Assembly (NCBI RefSeq): GCF_001640805.2
Contig: NC_066848.1
Location: 13,548,092-13,612,091, forward strand
DNA from: Lates calcarifer
Lineage: Eukaryota; Chordata; Actinopteri; Centropomidae
Direction: 5' to 3'
DNA length: 64,000 nt
Below, piece by piece: positions 1 to 9,309 of the stretch. Below the pieces are notes generated by a model. It had not been told where the DNA came from and searched no databases. It saw only the letters and a list, made by a program, of their open reading frames with translations. Made by a program: the position numbers and the translations under genes. Numbering within the stretch: position 1 is the first letter of the stretch; each line of letters opens with the position of its first letter.

Positions 1-421
1 GAGCTGGCAGGGACTGGGGAGGGGGCATCTGGTGGGTCACGCCAACACACTGACTCCCTTACTGTAACAGGGGCCTCTGAAGACCTGCCATCCCATGATG
101 TTTGCCTCTGCGTGTGTGTGTGTGTGTGTGTTTGGAGAGAGGGGGGCTACCATCCACACCTCAGCCCTTGTTATCTGTGCTGCCGCTTCTGTTCATTTCA
201 AAAAACTTTTACTGTTTTTTTTTTTATTTATCCCCTGAGCAAAATGGCATATTGACTCTCCTTTGCTGTCTTTCCTTGCTCATCTGTCTCTTCACTGAAT
301 ACCTTGGGCAGTCTATATTGTCCAATAAAAGTAAAATAAAAGCAGATGTCCAATAAAACTAATAGTCCCATTTTAAAAAAAAAGCCAAACTTGTGAATCT
401 GTGTCTCTCTACTCTCCTCAG

Positions 422-636
422 GTCCTCGAGGACAATGACTATGGTCGGGCGGTGGACTGGTGGGGTTTGGGTGTGGTGACGTACGAGATGATGTGCGGCC
501 GACTGCCATTCTACAACCAAGACCACGAGAAGCTGTTTGAGCTCATCCTCATGGAGGACATCAAGTTCCCTCGCACTCTGTCGGCCGACGCCAAGTCCCT
601 GCTGTCTGGCCTGCTCATCAAAGACCCCAACAAACG
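422..636 (+). CDS. akt3: akt3 exon, kinase C-lobe (215 nt)
   Basis: The acceptor is ctcctcag at 414-421 and the donor is cg|gtgtgt after 636. It encodes [17 protein letters not shown] through LLIKDPNK plus two bases of an Arg codon (phase 2). A (GT)n tract at 111-131 lies in the preceding intron. Confidence 0.95.
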
Positions 637-2973
637 GTGTGTGTCCAGGTTTTAATGTGTGAAAGATGTGAGCAGAGGTACAAATTCAGGGGCAGGGAAT
701 AGTTCTGCATGTGAATAATTTTACATTTAAAAACATTTCTTTGTTCCTACAGAGAGGTTCATGTTAGTTGTTTTGCTAAATGTCACATGCTGTCTAACTT
801 ACTACTGTACATTATATTCATTTACGACATTATCAGTCAACACATCCTTTAACATTACAACAGCTTTATACACAGTACTGTGCAAGTATTTTAGGCATTA
901 AAAGTAAATTAAGGATGCTTTTAAAAATGCAATAAATAATTTTTATTCAGTCAGTCAATTAACTTCATAAAAAGTGCAGTAAACAGAAAATATCTAATCA
1001 ATATTTGGTGTGACCACCATTTGTCTTTAAAACAGCACCAGTTCTCCTTGGTACACCTGTGCACAGTTTTTTAGGGTACTTGGCAGATAGATTGTTCCCA
1101 CCATCTTGGAGAATTTACCATAGTTCTGGGAATTTAATCTGTCTCAGTGTTTTCTGTCTCTTCCTGTAATCCCAGACTGACTCCATGATGTTGAGATCAG
1201 GGCTGTGTGGGGCCCATACCATCTGTTTTAGGGACTCCTTGCTCTTGAATTTTAGACTCATCTAATGCCTCCCTGATGATTAAGAACCTAAATGTCTAAA
1301 GTGTCTAAACCTTTGCACAGTGCTGTATATATACATAGATTGTCTAAACTTTTGAATGTGCAGTGTTTTGCCAATTTCTTTTAAGGGAGATATGCTTTCT
1401 TTACCTAATTATCTGAATGGAATTACTTGGTGTTTCTCAACATGTTTCATTCACCAACTGGCCTCATTTTTGTGATTCTCTGAGTGGATAATGTACCCAG
1501 TAGCTTTGTGAATACAAGCAGTTATTTAGCTAAAGAAAGTCATATCTTTTCATCACCTCTGAGTACTTTCTGTTCTCCTTGGTTCAAGTCAAATGTTCCT
1601 CCTGATGTTTTTTTTTTTTTTTTTTACATTCCTCTCCTCTCCTCTAGGCTTGGTGGAGGACCAGATGATGCTAAAGAAATAATGAGACACAGTTTCTTCT
1701 CTGGTGTTGACTGGCAGGATGTCTATGATAAAAAGGTATGCAGCAACATGATGGTAAAGCCATATGTTTGCCCTGTGTATGTGCCACTGTCATAAGGCAT
1801 AAAAGGATAGCAGAAAATAACTCACTATAAAGACATCTACTTATTTTATTTACCCGCCTGCATTTTCATAACTGTGTATTGTAGTTATAAGGTGAAATGT
1901 ATTTAGGCAGAAAGTTAAGGTTTCTGATGCAACACATCATACATGAATGCACGATGTATGCATGAGAACAGACAGGCAGCCGTATAAAGCTCAGGACATT
2001 GTGGAGAGGTGTGACCTTGTATCCTGGAGGTCTATCAGTCTGTGCATGTGTTTGCTCATATAACACCACTGAGTGTGAGGCAGGGCCTGTGTGGCAACAC
2101 CTATAGCATGTTAGACAGGTGCAGAGCGGAGCTGAGACAGGTGGTTACTCTACCATCTCTCCTGTTCTTCACGTCCTCCTCTCCTCTCCTCTCCTTCTTC
2201 TTTTCCTCACCTTCCTCCTTTCCTCTTCTTCCCTCCCCTCTGCTCACCTTACTTTTCTTCCCTTCATTTCCTTCTTTTCTGTCCTCTCCTTTCTTTCCTT
2301 TCTTCTCCCATTTTTCCTTTCAATTCCTTTCCTCTTCCCCCTGCTTTTTCTTCCCTTTCCTGTCCTCTCCTTATCCTCCCTTGCTTACCCTTTCTCTCCT
2401 TCCCTTTATCTCCCTCTTCTGTCACCCGTCTCCTTTGCTTTTTTCCTCCCCTCTCCTATCTCCTCTCCTCTCCCACCTTGTGTTAAAACAATACAAAAGT
2501 TAGAATGTGGGCTGTAAATGCAGAGAAACAAACAAATATTTAAACACACATAAATCTGACCTGGAAATGTGTTGAGATGAGAGACTAGCATGTCATAATA
2601 TATAAATATAAATATATACTACTCTTGTGTCCTCCCCACCTCTGTCCCAGCTGGTCCCTCCCTTCAAGCCTCAGGTGACGTCGGAGACAGACACCAGATA
2701 TTTTGACGAGGAGTTCACAGCCCAGACCATCACAATTACTCCACCAGAGAAATGTGAGTCTCCTCTGTCTCTGCCTGTCTCTCTTTCTCACACGTGTACA
2801 CACAAACATATGCCAACATTAAAATGGAGATAAACACACAGACAGAAAAAGTTCATTCTCTGAATTGGAATGTGTGTCTATCAGTACTATCTATCTATCT
2901 ATCTATATATCTATATATACATACACGCACACACACGTATATATAGATGTATATATAGATATATACATGTATA

Positions 2974-3004
<31 letters not shown>

Positions 3005-3714
3005 TGTATGAGCTGATATACTTGGAATAATTTCTGCAGAGGACCATGATGTTAATAAATCACTTGGCTGCACATTCAGCAGATTGTATTTGTCAAGCAG
3101 CTGATGTTGTTAAATTTTTACTCACTTTAATAACTGCAGTTTTAAACAATTTATCAGCATGCCCTCTCTTTCTTCAGGTGAGACATTTCCACTTGAATTA
3201 ACTGGGGGAACAAACACTCAAAAGCACTGCTGTCTGTTTATTCAAGTGTCTCTGTAATAGTCCTCGGGCCACATGCAACTCTTCACAGCCTTTTGAGATA
3301 AAGATACCGGTTTCAAAATGTTCAGCACTGAATAATGCATGAGTGGAACTGTTGTGTTTCTCTGCGCTAATGTGAGGTTCCACTTGTTTTGTAGGTCTCA
3401 CATCAGTTAGTTAGCAGAGCGGAGATTGGCACATCAAAGACACACTCGTTAATTGAATTATGTTCTGTTTAAATCTGCAGCACAATACAAACACAGTGCT
3501 TTGTTATGTTGAATTATATTTTGAGATCATAAAATCAACCCGGCAATGAAATGAAAACTGACTGTTAATGGTAAGTAATCAAGTCATTCATTAAATCTGA
3601 ATTCATATCTCTCTGTCTTTTTTCTTAGTTGACGAGGACGGGATGGATTGTCTGGATAACGAGAGAAGACCACACTTCCCACAGTTCTCCTACTCGGCCA
3701 GTGGGCGGGAATGA
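422..3714 (+). CDS. akt3: akt3 (RAC-gamma serine/threonine kinase), C-terminal part, 4 exons
   Basis: Seen: four exons (422-636, 1648-1735, 2651-2753, 3629-3714) join in phase to 492 nt, encoding the last 163 residues and a stop. This would be about residues 317-479 if the protein has the usual 479. The piece starts just after the kinase APE region and contains AVDWWGLG with the helix-F Asp, then the C-lobe, the tail motif PPFKPQV, the turn-motif Thr in TITPPEK and the hydrophobic motif FPQFSYS, whose Ser is the mTORC2 site. Family knowledge: AKT phosphorylates RxRxxS/T substrates downstream of PI3K at membranes and in the cytosol. [16 protein letters not shown] and a tail ending SASGRE distinguish AKT3 from AKT1 and AKT2. 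The exon sizes 215/88/103 nt fit my memory of AKT genes. Oddity: Phe replaces Tyr after TPPEK. Earlier exons (PH domain, catalytic loop) lie left of the window. Which teleost copy (akt3a or akt3b) this is cannot be told. Confidence 0.95.
637..1647 (+). other. akt3 intron
   Basis: Non-coding. It holds the Tc1-derived fragment at 868-1330 and otherwise AT-rich sequence with no recognised element. The T17 run just before the acceptor is part of its polypyrimidine tract. Confidence 0.85.
868..1330 (-). mobile_element. Tc1/mariner deletion derivative (about 460 bp)
   Basis: Both ends carry an imperfect terminal inverted repeat of the type tata-cag-actgtgcaa...ttttaggca: left from 868, right ending near 1330, each beside TA. 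The interior around 1002-1110 (ggtgtgaccaccatttgtc, then aaaacagcaccagttct) reads in reverse as the 3' end of a teleost Tc1 transposase gene, as I recall it. Most of the transposase is deleted, so the copy is inactive. Orientation is inferred from the transposase remnant. Confidence 0.7.
1648..1735 (+). CDS. akt3: akt3 exon, end of kinase domain (88 nt)
   Basis: A long T tract and cctctag precede the exon; the donor is aag|gtatgc. It completes the split Arg codon and encodes [17 protein letters not shown] through DVYDKK, in phase 0 at the end. Confidence 0.95.
1736..2650 (+). other. akt3 intron with long pyrimidine tract
   Basis: Its distinguishing content is the 330-bp C/T-rich block at 2152-2480. 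The rest is unremarkable. Confidence 0.85.
2152..2480 (+). repeat. homopyrimidine (CCTCT/CTTCC-rich) tract
   Basis: About 330 bases are almost entirely C and T on the + strand, built from tctcc, cttcc and ccttt units with few purine interruptions. It lies in an akt3 intron, so the transcript carries it as a polypyrimidine stretch. Such tracts can adopt triplex structure and attract PTB-type proteins; no function is shown here. Confidence 0.85.
2651..2753 (+). CDS. akt3: akt3 exon, AGC tail with turn motif (103 nt)
   Basis: The acceptor is tgtcccag and the donor is t|gtgagt. It encodes [20 protein letters not shown] and then the turn motif TITPPEK, ending one base into a codon that becomes Phe with the next exon. 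Confidence 0.95.
2754..3628 (+). other. akt3 last coding intron
   Basis: It contains a compound microsatellite (ctat, ta and gt units) at about 2887-3010. The remaining sequence has no recognised gene or element. Confidence 0.85.
2887..3010 (+). repeat. compound microsatellite (CTAT)n-(TA)n-(GT)n
   Basis: Consecutive ctat tetranucleotides pass into TA-rich and CA-rich sequence and end in a near-perfect (GT)n run at 2974-2997, interrupted once. Confidence 0.9.
3629..3714 (+). CDS. akt3: akt3 last coding exon, hydrophobic motif and stop
   Basis: The acceptor is tttcttag. It encodes [17 protein letters not shown], then [10 protein letters not shown] and TGA at 3712-3714. The Ser of FPQFSYS is equivalent to human AKT3 Ser472. 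Confidence 0.95.
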
Positions 3715-3885
3715 ACGGTCCATCACGGTGACACCATCGCAGCTGGTCTCTGAGGTCATCAGTGTGGGACAAAAAGACCCACAGCTTTGGACCGACCCAG
3801 AACAAAACAGTGACTTGAAGGATTTTGCCCTTCTCCTCTTCCTGCTCCTCCTCTCTTTTTCACCTCTCCAGTCCAGTACTCTATT

Positions 3886-3911
3886 AATTTATTTATTTAT
3901 TTATTTATTTT
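3886..3911 (+). repeat. (ATTT)n block, AU-rich-element-like
   Basis: Tandem atttatttattt starts about 170 bases after the akt3 stop codon, so the mRNA would carry overlapping AUUUA pentamers. Whether it acts as a decay element is inference. Confidence 0.75.
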
Positions 3912-4311
3912 TGTGAATCCCTTTTTAGAAAGAACTTCCAGGCAAAATTACCCTCTAATCCTGCACTGCATCCCCAGGTGATCCGAGCCGTGATGTGATC
4001 AGTTACTACGTAATGTCCCTTTAATGACAGGAGCATCACCGGTGGCCTGCTGTGCTTTGACGTGTGTCAGTCCCACCAAACTCTTTAAAAAAACAAAACA
4101 AACAGCAACAACAACAAATACTTCTGATCAAGTTAGACAACAGCTGATGTGTTTTTTAAAGGAGACATTTTTTTGGGCATCTTACCTGTACAGAGGGAGA
4201 TACAGCATTTAAAGACATTGAACCCCAAACTGCCGTTAACGGTTGTATCTCAGGCTTCTGCAAAAAGATACTCAGACTCAGTGAGATACTCTGGTCTGAT
4301 TTCAAATACCT

Positions 4312-4312
<1 letters not shown>

Positions 4313-4370
<58 letters not shown>

Positions 4371-4380
4371 ATATATATAT
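4313..4380 (+). repeat. (TA)n microsatellite
   Basis: About 68 bases of nearly perfect TA dinucleotides with one interruption (tatt). Confidence 0.95.
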
Positions 4381-7300
4381 GTGGTATTATATTCTGGGAT
4401 TGATTGAGGTTGCCTGGCATTGAGGAAACACTTGTCATCAGTGAGAAGAATCCTATACACCTCATGTTGTCGAGCAGGATTTGACTCAGGTTTTGCTCAG
4501 TGCAATTCATTATTATCGTTGCTGCTATTTCAACTACTACCACAACTACTACAGGTATTACTACTCCTACTATAACTATACTACTACTGCTACTACTAAA
4601 ACCTGGTGCTACAATACTAGCTTAATGCTGCAGGTCATTATACAGGCGCCAGCAACACATCTACCACCTGTATTAACGTCTATGCTTGTACAGCTGCAGA
4701 ACAGGTGTTGCTACTACTCCTAATGTCAGCTGCTATACATCAACTCTGTAGATTAGGATGATGACAGGATGTCATGTGTGTGTTTGTGTGTGTGTTTGAG
4801 TGTGTGTTTGAGTGTATGCAAGGTACTATTATGAGTTTGTGTTTACGATTGCACCTCAAGGCACAGCAGTTCAGAGGGATGAAACTCTCCAATCCATGAG
4901 CTTTACTACATTACCCACAATGCAGTGCAAGATGGTTGATACATCCATCACCACAGAGGTGAAAATGAGAGGAAAACAGTTGGTTTGAATGTCCCCCCCG
5001 AACCCCACCCCCAGAAAAGTTTATTTATTTCTCAACTGCAAGTCCCTCTGAGTTTCAGTCTCTTCTGTCACAAAAGGGAAAACAAAACCGAAACGGTACT
5101 TAGCGTCGATGATGGAAAGCTTTACTGTGACATATTGTTATCATGGCTTTGGGAACCACACTGCTGTACCTCTCTGTCTGTTGTGCAGGAAAGGGAAACT
5201 GCAGCAGGAACAGATTCACCACAGAGTGAAAAGAGAAGTCTGGGATGGCAGGTTGGGTACTGTGATTGGTGAGAGCATGAGTGTACAGGTGAAAAGCTCA
5301 AAGAATGATACAATATGAAATATTTATAATGTGATAATTTATGACATATTGATGAGTGAGGTAACAGCTAATCTCCTGTTTCCTGTGAGTTTCTTATGAA
5401 GGATTAAAAAAAAAAAAGACATTATAGTCTGTGAGGAAGTATGCATCAACAGTTATGGGTTTACACCAATCACAGCAATGGCTATAATACAGTACATGTT
5501 CTATTTATTGTTCTACTCATCGGTTTTATATTTAACTTTTTCTATTGTTATTACATTATTCTAGAAAAAAAATTATTGTTATTCCTTAGGGCTGAGAGGA
5601 AAAAAGGCACCTCAAGAAACAAAAATGGCTGAAGAATGTAGGAGGGAAAGCAGATTGCCTTCCTGCTCCATTGTTTATTTTAATGATGTTTTTGTGTTGT
5701 TTTGTGACCAAAACGTGACAGGACACGTTAAAGACAGATGATAGTTTACTGTGAGCTTTAAGAAAGATAAACTTTGTCTAGATGATTCAGCAGGTATTTA
5801 CTTCAGATCATCTCACCCGATTGGATATTGACATAAATGTCCCCCATATTTAATCTTCCCACAGGTGTGTGTTGGTGAAGGCTGAGGCAGAGTTCAGAGA
5901 GAAAGACGAAGTGGAAGTTGAGCAGAGAGAAAAGAAGCGCAGCACAGATGTCTGAATGTAAAGCAGTAAGGATGGGAAAAGAGTAAATACTAAACTGTAA
6001 GTGCTTCTGTAAGTGTGTCGAGGTAAATTAGAGGAGAAAGTCAGAAGAGTGTTTCATTGTGAAATGTGAGTTTAGAAGGTCAGTCCAAGTTTCTGTCAGT
6101 TCTTTTAGATGAGCTCTTTCCTCTGTCTTTAACATGTCCCCTCATTTCTCCAGTCTGGACTTTTTTGTTTGTCTGTCTGTCTGTCTGCGGTTGTTTTTGT
6201 TGTCACGTCTTCCACTCTGACCAACCAGATTTAAAATCCCCTCACTTTTTCACTGTCTTCAAACGCCGGGTAAGCCTTATGGTTTAGCTCAGAATAAGTC
6301 TTGACATCCCACACTCCAGAGTCAAAACAAAAAAAAAAGAAAATCATCAGATGTGAGGAAATATATTTTTAAAAATCTGAAATCTCAACAGCATCATGTG
6401 AAAGACGTTTCCTTCAATATCTGGATGACATGGATTAAAACAAGAGCACCAGGGGATTTGCTCTCATAAGGCATAGAAAATTGTATTCCAATATATTTAT
6501 TTGAATGTTTTTATTATTATCATTGATGGATAACTTGAATTTCTTTTCTATTTAATTTATTGGATGTCATTTTGTTTTAAAACTTTAGCAGTATGGAGGT
6601 GTAGTTGTGTTTCACTCCGCAGTTTTAAGTCTTCAGAGACTCTCTTCTAAAATAAATGCCTCCTTTTTTTTCTTTACAGATATCTCTTATACGACACATT
6701 ACCTGTTTTTCCGCTGCTCTTGAGTCTGTATGCTTTACTCTTGCACATCCATTAAATTGCTATTAGCTAGCAAAGGCGCTTTATGGCAGAAAGTATAAAA
6801 GGACGGCGCTGGCCTGCATGCTGTAGTCCTCCTCTGTTTGCACTACTAGTCCTGAGTCAAAGTGGCACTCAGAACTCTTATGAAAAATACTTCTCTGTGA
6901 TCGATTGAGCCTGTCTGGCGCTGGCTAAAGCGGCCTGAACAGTTCAAAAATGAGCACAGAGCCCACCCAGCTGGCACCCTTGACAGGCTCAAGCAAACGC
7001 TCCCAAGTATTTGGAAGGATTTCAGCCTTGATTTGACCCAGGTCTGCGAGCGACTGAGGAGTTCTAGCTGTATGTGCACGCTTAACGCCAAAATCATTAG
7101 ACACCAGAGTTCATAAAATACCGCTTTGTAGCTTTGGCCACAGCACTTTCACATCCATCACTTTTTATATGATTCAGAGGAATCTGATTCAGCTCTGCTT
7201 TAAAAGGAAGATTTTTAGCTTTTCTTTTTTTAAAAAAATGTTTTTAAGAAAATGAGGATTTTTAAAGCACATCTCCCCTCCACATACGACTGATAGCTTT

Positions 7301-8685
7301 GAAGCTGCTCTGATGTGTAGAGTTGGCGAGACCTGGGTGATTGTGTCCCAGTCAGTGCTGTCCCCCCTGCAGAGTGGGCTGCGAGTGAGGCTCAGTGGGA
7401 ATTTTCGGGAAACCGATTGGTGTTTATACACCAAAACGTTTGGAAAAAATCCACAGAGCAGTCATTGCAACTCCGCTGACACCACTGACTCCTTCTTCCT
7501 CTATTACATTTTGAAAAGTTTTCCCCTCCAGTGAGCCTCCACCTCTCCTTATTCAATCCTCTACAGATTCAAGTTGATTTAGCGGCAGCAACAATGCCAA
7601 AGGCTGATTCTAAAATAATCTAACTGTTTTCCTCCAACTACTGTAAGTGGAGAAGGTGGAGCTTAGTAATCCTCTTCATCGATGTGGGTTTTCCCTTCAA
7701 GACTACGAACCAATTGTGGGCACGTAGTCAGTAATTTAACTTTGTCTCAGTTGTTATTACCAAACAGAGGTTCTTAAACTGGATGAGGAAATTCAGTTTC
7801 AGCCTCCTCACAGCTTTACTGGTGACCCCGACCGGTGTGAATCGGCATCGATATCCAACGCTGCACCGACGGCGTTTACTCTTAAAGCTGCTGCTGCTGC
7901 TGTTTGTACTGTACATCTATCACACAACAGATCTGACTCCAAGAGTATTTGAATAATATGTAAAATCCTTTCAAAGACCTCAGCTGCTCTGTATTGATCT
8001 CGCCCTGTTGTTAATGAACCAACGGCATCAGCCAAAAATCACAAACCGCGCTCGGCCTGGCGTCTAATGCAGATAATAAGTAAACGGCTGAAGTGTTTGG
8101 AAGGATTTCTGAAAGTATTTGACCTCATGTCTGCGACAGAATCCCTCCCCTCTTCTCTCTCTGGTACTAGTCTACTATCATCATGGTTATTAACATGAAC
8201 AAGCATGAGATGCATTTATTTATAAACCGCAAACAAAAAACGGCAAAACGTACAAATACTACAAAGTGTAACAATTTTAATTTCATGTCCATGTCCATCT
8301 ACTGTAGCTTTACAGTTGTGTGAGACATTTCTGGACAGCTTCCAGCTGTTCGCAGAGCGGGCCATGTTTCCCCGAAAGCACTGTAATACCGAAGTCAGCT
8401 CTGCTCTATGACAAGTCAGTGGAGCAGAGACGATGTTGACTCTGAGACAGTGTCGGGAAACTCAGCAGATCCACAGAGATTCACAGAAAAGCAGATCAAA
8501 CAGCCTTTTTCTGTCCCTCATGCTGTCAGGATGCAGTGCTGCTGGCCAGTGAGGCCGCGAGGATGTGAAAACAACAAATTACCATCAACATGAAGCTGTT
8601 TTTTACACTGTACATCCTAAGTATTTTTACACATAAAATGTATATGATAGGGATGCACATTATTTTCCTTCTTACAGACAGCTTC

Positions 8686-8691
8686 AATAAA
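8686..8691 (+). terminator. akt3: candidate akt3 poly(A) signal
   Basis: A canonical AATAAA is followed about 30 bases later by a T/GT-rich stretch (8723-8744) of the kind expected downstream of cleavage. A second AATAAA at 8810-8815 has a weaker context. Confidence 0.5.
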
Positions 8692-8861
8692 GCACTATGT
8701 CAATCTGCATTGATGGCGTCGACTTTTTGTTTTTGTTTTGTGGCTAAAATTAGTATTTGTAACTTCCTGCACTTTGAGCTCAGTTAAAATGAAAATGAAA
8801 ATTTTTCAGAATAAAGTTGTAACTTTTCAATTTAAATATATGTGAATTATGAAACAGGATA

Positions 8862-8867
8862 TTTATT
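8862..8867 (-). terminator. sdccag8: candidate sdccag8 poly(A) signal
   Basis: TTTATT on the + strand is AATAAA on the - strand, about 405 bases after the sdccag8 stop codon. It is the first canonical - strand signal downstream of that stop. Confidence 0.45.
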
Positions 8868-9270
8868 CTGAAAAAGAAAATCTATAGACTTAATACAAGA
8901 AAGTTTGTATTAAAATATCAATTTAGGTTGTTTCAAAATCCAATTAGTGCACCACCAATTTTTTTTTTTTTTTTTTTTAAGCATTCTTAATACACCATCC
9001 TAGTACCTCTAACCACTCCAATACATCACAATAATGGTCCACTGCCAAGCATAAAATATAAAATGAAAACCTGATTTTTCAGTTCTGATTAAAAAGATAT
9101 GCAGCATGTTCCTGTCTCCCTGCACTTCACCCTCAGTAAAACAAACAAAAAACATAAATAACAGTTTGTGCTCTGTTTTATAGGAGATTAGTGACAGTGA
9201 AAACATCTAGATCCAAACAGAGAACCAGAGCAGTGGTGGTGATGAAGAAGAGGAAAGAGGCAGGACAGAC

Positions 9271-9309
9271 TCACGTGGACAGAGAATCCACTCGTCTAGT
9301 GTTGGGGAA
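9271..9309 (-). CDS. sdccag8: sdccag8 exon 18 (short C-terminal exon)
   Basis: After an excellent acceptor (tttgtctttgtctttctag) the in-phase frame reads FPNTRRVDSLST and TGA. The human protein likewise ends in a short non-coiled tail starting LP, so this is the likely last exon. Homology is too short to prove it. Confidence 0.65.
   Translation of the reverse strand, partial: FPNTRRVDSLST

Larger units (their letters stand above)
3715..8710 (+). other. akt3: probable akt3 3' untranslated region
   Basis: Inference: no further coding exon is visible after the akt3 stop. The first signal with a good downstream U/GU-rich element is AATAAA at 8686. AKT3 mRNAs in other vertebrates have multi-kilobase 3' UTRs, so about 5 kb is plausible. 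It contains an (ATTT)n block at 3886-3911, a (TA)n run at 4313-4380 and CTA-rich repeats near 4530-4615. An earlier AATAAA at 6651-6656 could give a shorter form. Confidence 0.5.

Noticed and set aside
2042..2517. Ser/Leu/Pro-rich open frames in two + frames
   Set aside because: They come from the homopyrimidine tract in an akt3 intron, which lacks stop codons by composition.
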